Source: Perilla frutescens (Eukaryota > Streptophyta > Magnoliopsida > Lamiales > Lamiaceae). From it: 64,000 nucleotides of DNA. The position numbers were made by a program, and so were the translations under genes. Positions 59,901-64,000 of the stretch are shown here, one piece after another. Location of the stretch: assembly GCA_026008535.1 (NCBI GenBank), contig BRKX01000003.1:22062001-22126000 (forward strand), given 5' to 3'. The notes beneath the pieces are model-generated. The model saw only the letters and a program-made list of their open reading frames with translations, made no database searches and was not told the origin of the DNA. Each line of letters starts with the position of its first letter. Positions within the stretch are counted from its first letter, which is position 1.

Positions 59901-62807
59901 TCTTTCTTTCTTGTACATCTTCATGACACTGTTTTCTTTAGCGAATTTCTGGTATCATTTCATTTTGGAATGATGAAAGCATTCCCACCAAAAAACCATT
60001 TATAGGCTAAATTTGGATATTAGTTCCAATGCTACTAAACATATGCTTCTTTTAGTTTCTGTAGTTTTTTTATTACTCGAGTAATATATTTTACCTTAGA
60101 TTTTATATCATTACTTCTTCTGATGTGAATCTTCAGGTATTGAGCTGATTCTTGGAACTCGAGTTAAGTCTGCTGACGTAAGGCGGAAGACACTGCTTAC
60201 TGCAACGGGAGAAACAATAAGCTACAAGTATCTCATTGTTGCAACAGGTGCTCGGGTACTGAAGCTATTCTGTTTTCATATTCTGGTAGTTTTGTTTGGA
60301 AGAATACGTTTGTTCTGTTCTTTCTTGACAAAAAAAAATATGAGGGTATTTCCCTACTGAAATTGAAGGCACTGTATTAAATTTACGTAATACTTCTCTT
60401 GTCAAGCTTCTTGTTGTTTTGGCAGATGCCCGGCTATTTGGGCTTGGCTAAGCACTAGGGTGTATTTAGTCCATCTAAATGCATAGGGAGTCGTGTAAAA
60501 CCTTGTCCTATTGAAGCATATTCTGCGGTGATTCAAGCTCTAGATAAACAACACATGGATCGCAGATTCTGTGATGCTTTTGAGAATTAGTGTGTTATAT
60601 ATCCTTCTTCTTCATACCCAATTTGGAGTCGTCCGCAGAGTAAAATAATTGTCTTGAGTTATACCTTGGTTTGCGGTTTGCCAACTCATTTTATACTGTA
60701 TGGGAATCTGAAGCATGTGCATCACCATGTCTAAGCAGAGTGTTGAATTTGACCAACTTTAGAACTTACATCTGAGCTTAGTGTCGAATTGACTAATGAA
60801 AATCAAAGCATATCATGCACGGTACAACTTATATGGACGAAAGTCAACTTTAACACCCCCCCTCTCCCCCCAATCTAGAGTGAAAGTACCCATACCATAA
60901 CTTCATATAAGAAAAAGAAGAAGGCGACAAAGTTTATGACTGTTAATGGCTGCTCATCATTTTGTAGGCTTTGAAGCTTGAAGAGTTCGGAGTAAATGCT
61001 TTAGATGCAACTAATGTGTGTTATTTACGAGACGTGGCTGATGCCGACAGACTTGTGGATGTGATGCAATCTTGCAGTGGTGGAAATGCTGTTGTTATTG
61101 GTGGTGGCTATATAGGAATGGAATGTGCTGCATCTTTGGTGATAAACAAATTAAATGTGACTATGGTCTTCCCAGAGGCACACTGTAGTAAGTAGTTTTC
61201 TTATACTTCTCTCCTTCATTTCATTTTTATGCATTAAATTCAATAATTTTCAATCAAGCTGCTGGATATGATATGTTACGAGTGGAATACACTTTTATGC
61301 AATGTTGGAATGTGTTGCGATTAATTAGTATTGATGCTGCTACACTATTACTCTCTCTCAATTTTGACTGTTTCAAGTGAGAACTCATCTTAGATATACT
61401 AATTAGAGAACAATGTTCATTAATCTTTCTGTGCAATCTTTTGAGTCTTTTGGCTTCTGCAGTGGCCCGCTTATTCACCACCAAGATTGCTACTTACTAC
61501 GAAGAATTTTATCAATCCAAAGGGGTGAATTTTGTAAAAGGAACTGTGTTGACATCATTCGATTTTAATGCTGATGGAAAGGTATTACTTTTCTTCCATT
61601 TACTTTTAAAATTCTCTGTAACTTCCGAGGTACTCAAGGTGGCACTCCACTGCTGGCATCATTAGGCATCCTGTTTCAAACTTGCACAGAATTATAGAAG
61701 CAAGTTTAGAAGAGAAATCTTACCCTTGAAAGTGAGTTTTTAGGAAAATAAATTTGTTTTGGAAGATTAGAGAATCCTACGGAAAGGTCCAAGGAAAAGT
61801 TAAGTAGTGGGTTAGTGTTTGTTGTAGAATAATATCTTTTATTTGTCATCCCAAGATATGAAACTGGATACTAAACAACTCTCAATTAGGCCATGAGCAC
61901 GTCATTGCGACTTAAGAAAGTATCTCAAGTAGTCTCATGCCGTCATAGCCACCTCAATAACAGAGAACAATTAGAGTTGAAATGTGTCGAAGATGATGTG
62001 GCTTCAGATGTCACCAACTACATATTCTTGCAATTATTGGCATTTAGTCTAATCATTTCAGTTGACAAACTTTTCTAATAGGTGTCTGCTGTTAATCTTC
62101 GAGATGGGAGCAAACTTCCCGCGGATATGGTTGTGATTGGTATAGGGATTCGTCCGAATACAAGTCTGTTCGAAGGTCAGTTAACCATGGAAAAGGGGGG
62201 AATCAAAGTAAACAGCAAATTGCAATCAAGCAACAGCTCTGTGTATGCAATTGGGGATGTAGCCGCCTTTCCAGTCAAAATAGTTGGTGAAACACGCAGG
62301 CTCGAGCACGTTGACTCTGCACGAAAGGCAGCAAGGCATGTTGTTGCTGCTATCATGGAACCTGAAAGGACCGGTGAATTTGACTATTTACCCTTCTTCT
62401 ACTCCAGGGTCTTCACTCTGTCTTGGCAGTTTTACGGGGACAGTGCAGGGGAAGTCGTCCATTTCGGAGATTTCAACGGACATACATTCGGGGCATATTG
62501 GATAAACAAGGGCCATCTGGTGGGATCTTTCCTCGAGGGTGGATCCAAAGAACAGTACGAGGCACTAGCCCAGGCAACGAGGCTTAAACCAAAAATCGAA
62601 GACTTGGGTGAGCTCGAGAGCCAGGGTTTGGAATATGCCTTGTCCGTGAGCCAGAAACCCCCGTCTACACGCCCAGCAGAAGCCGGCAGCTCAAGTCTCA
62701 TCGTGGAGAAACCGTTGCACGTCTGGCATGCTACTGCTGGAGTTATAGTTGCTGCATCGGTGGCGGCCTTCGCATACTGGTACGGAAGAAAGCGCAAGAG
62801 GTGGTGA
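56756..62807 (+). CDS. MDAR4: Monodehydroascorbate reductase, peroxisomal-membrane type (seven exons, intact)
   Basis: Exons by GT-AG boundaries and reading phase: 56756-56875, 58262-58313, 58852-58932, 60137-60255, 60968-61187, 61463-61581 and 62082-62807. Together they give 1,437 bases and 478 residues, close to the Arabidopsis peroxisomal-membrane isoform. The enzyme reduces monodehydroascorbate radicals to ascorbate with NAD(P)H, via FAD. Visible motifs are the FAD-binding GGGVAAGYA (residues 11-19), ATGAR (120-124), the NAD(P)H Rossmann motif GGGYIG (169-174) and the second FAD motif AIGD (293-296). PALSKGYLLPEAPARLPSFH is a family-typical block. The last 29 residues form a hydrophobic helix (about 454-470) and a basic RKRKRW end, the membrane anchor and targeting signal of the peroxisomal isoform, which protects the organelle membrane from H2O2 during lipid mobilisation. 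No frame break is seen. Exon coordinates are my own splice reading, not confirmed by transcripts. Confidence 0.93.
56880..56990. repeat. Compound microsatellite at the start of MDAR intron 1
   Basis: About 30 CT units run from 56880 to 56940, then CA, TA and a GTGC run to about 56985. The CT tract begins four bases after the GT of the 5' splice site and is complementary to the GA tract at 56708-56737. Confidence 0.9.
56991..58261 (+). other. Remainder of MDAR intron 1
   Basis: This is a 1,386-base intron overall (56876-58261), ending TACACTTGCAG. No nested gene was recognised; a short Arg/Ser-biased frame near 57600 is not supported. Confidence 0.8.
58933..60136 (+). other. MDAR intron 3
   Basis: This 1,204-base intron has an AT microsatellite at about 59458-59478. 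No gene was seen. The other introns are 58314-58851, 60256-60967, 61188-61462 and 61582-62081. Confidence 0.8.
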
Positions 62808-63060
62808 AATGTTGGTTTTGGCATCTTACAAGATTCATTATTGTATTATGCACTGCACCTGTTGTAGCATTTGTATGTCAAGAGAAAAGGAGCTGAATAC
62901 TCTTTGCGCAATTTATTTTCACGCAGAAAAAGAAAAAGAAAAAAAGAAGCAACAGCTATGAATGCATTGTTCTCATACCTTTTGAGGCAGCTACATGTAA
63001 TTACATGAAGTAATTATCCAGAATAAACTTTTTGTTGTTGTCAAAGTGCTAAAATTGCAC
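62808..63060 (+). terminator. MDAR 3' untranslated region with polyadenylation signal
   Basis: AATAAA at 63022-63027 lies 215 bases after the stop, with a T/G-rich stretch after it. An A/G tract at 62928-62950 also lies in this region. Confidence 0.6.
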
Positions 63061-63179
63061 TCACCACTTATAATCTTGATCATTGAGGATCTGAATTCGA
63101 ATGCATTCTAGATCATATTTAGTTGGAACATGAGCATATAAACTACCCACACCATATGTAGGTATACGTAATTAGCTAG

Positions 63180-63391
63180 TGTTAGCAAAATCCTAGCCCA
63201 AAATAGACTTCTCAATTCCTGCAAAATCAAATCAGAGAAGGATTAGTTCCTAGTTTAGTTATTTTTCATAAATATGTTTCTTCTTGTATTATACATAGTG
63301 GTTGAATAGCCGTGTATTATCATCACAACAGAAATACAATCTTAACAATCTTGAGAGCTATTCAATTATGTTTAATATCATCAATTTATCA
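63180..63391 (+). repeat. 5' LTR of a third Copia element
   Basis: It starts TGTTAGCAAAATCC and ends CAATTTATCA, 212 bp, directly abutting a tRNA-Met primer site. TATACATA at about 63290 is TATA-like. The partner LTR is beyond the window, so the left edge is inferred from the TG and typical sequence. Confidence 0.7.
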
Positions 63392-63403
63392 TGGTATCAG
63401 AGC
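63392..63403 (+). promoter_or_regulatory. Primer-binding site, initiator tRNA-Met type
   Basis: TGGTATCAGAGC begins at the base after the LTR end, with no spacer. Confidence 0.9.
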
Positions 63404-63469
63404 AGTAGCGGTCCTTAAACGGATCATGTTGTTCTGCAGTCATCATCTACCATTACAAACCTGATCACC

Positions 63470-64000
63470 ATGGCCGGTGAAGAGGAAAACCAGATGAGCA
63501 CCTAGACGCCACCACTGTCCGGAGCCGAGGCTCTGGCACAACAACTAGCAGCCCTCTTCCGGCAGTTCAACCAACCAAATTCCGACATCCAATCAACAGA
63601 AACCACCCAGAGTCAATATGTTACAGTCAGCATAAAGTTGAACGAGTTTAACTACTCGCTTTGGTCTCGAATGATGTATCTTGCGATCGGAGGGAGGGGT
63701 TGCCTCAACCACATCACAAGCCATCCTCCTCCCCCCGAAACAACGGACCCAAAATATCATAAGTGGTACCAAAATGACCTCACTGTCATCTCCTGGATTA
63801 TTCAAAACATGGAGCCAACATTAGCAAGCAATTATGTACAGTATAAGACAGCACAAGGACTTTGGAAGGGGCTGGCGACAACCTACAGTGTCAGCCGTGA
63901 TTCCGCCCAAATTTTTGAACTCACAATCAAGGCTAACAGTCTCAAACAAGGACAAGGGACTATTGAAAATTTCTACAGTAATCTTCAACGTTTATGGGCA
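63470..64000 (+). pseudogene. Gag N-terminus of a third Copia element (runs off the window)
   Basis: ATG 63470 lies 66 bases after the primer site. One stop, TAG 63503-63505, comes after 11 codons. The same frame is then open to the window end, about 165 codons. It contains KLNEFNYSLWSRMMYLAIGGRG, the start of the Copia gag domain (the 'NYxxW' motif), and ENMEP-like and GLWKGLATTYS segments. The early stop would prevent translation from this ATG, but the next ATG is well inside gag. Lineage not determined; the short LTR fits Ale- or Bianca-type elements. Confidence 0.8.

Overview
This is nuclear DNA from a flowering plant, almost certainly a eudicot. The evidence is one intact intron-containing plant gene, a FAR1/FRS-type pseudogene, LTR retrotransposons primed by tRNA-iMet and tRNA-Asp, and AT-rich flanks with MITE-like foldbacks. 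The accessory-ORF family in the large Copia complex recalls proteins annotated in Lamiales genomes (Dorcoceras, sesame relatives), but that placement is from memory. No rRNA, tRNA or CRISPR was seen.

Layout. 1-9.9 kb is old, fragmented repeats: a LINE-type RNase H fragment (minus strand), an interrupted TTTAGGGG-rich tandem repeat, a 471-bp foldback, a deletion derivative of a PIF/Harbinger transposon, degenerate direct repeats, an Athila/Tat-like LTR and a TIR-bounded repeat. 9,948-16,541 is a complete but pol-less Ty3/Gypsy (Athila/Tat-like) element with equal 1,368-bp LTRs and a perfect GTTCC target-site duplication (TSD). 17.4-19.8 kb holds the FRS pseudogene.

21.3-44.6 kb is a tandem complex of large Sirevirus-like Copia elements. 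It contains a 5'-truncated unit A, LTR1, a full-length decayed unit B, LTR2, a remnant C and LTR3. Unit B carries gag-pol plus three tandem paralogous accessory ORFs behind pol, each with its own promoter-like leader. An Athila-like solo LTR (TSD CTTTC) splits the zinc knuckle of unit B's gag.

47,044-54,022 is a second, young Copia element with nearly identical LTRs and TSD AGGAG, whose pol carries several frameshifts.

56,756-62,807 is the only intact host gene: a seven-exon monodehydroascorbate reductase of the peroxisomal-membrane (MDAR4) type, 478 aa, with a C-terminal membrane anchor and basic tail. It is flanked by simple repeats, including complementary GA and CT tracts around exon 1. 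A third Copia element with a short LTR starts at 63,180 and runs off the window.

Only MDAR has a clear cellular role (ascorbate recycling next to peroxisomal H2O2). Nearly everything else is transposon-derived, and the most unusual structure is the accessory-ORF array in the Copia complex.
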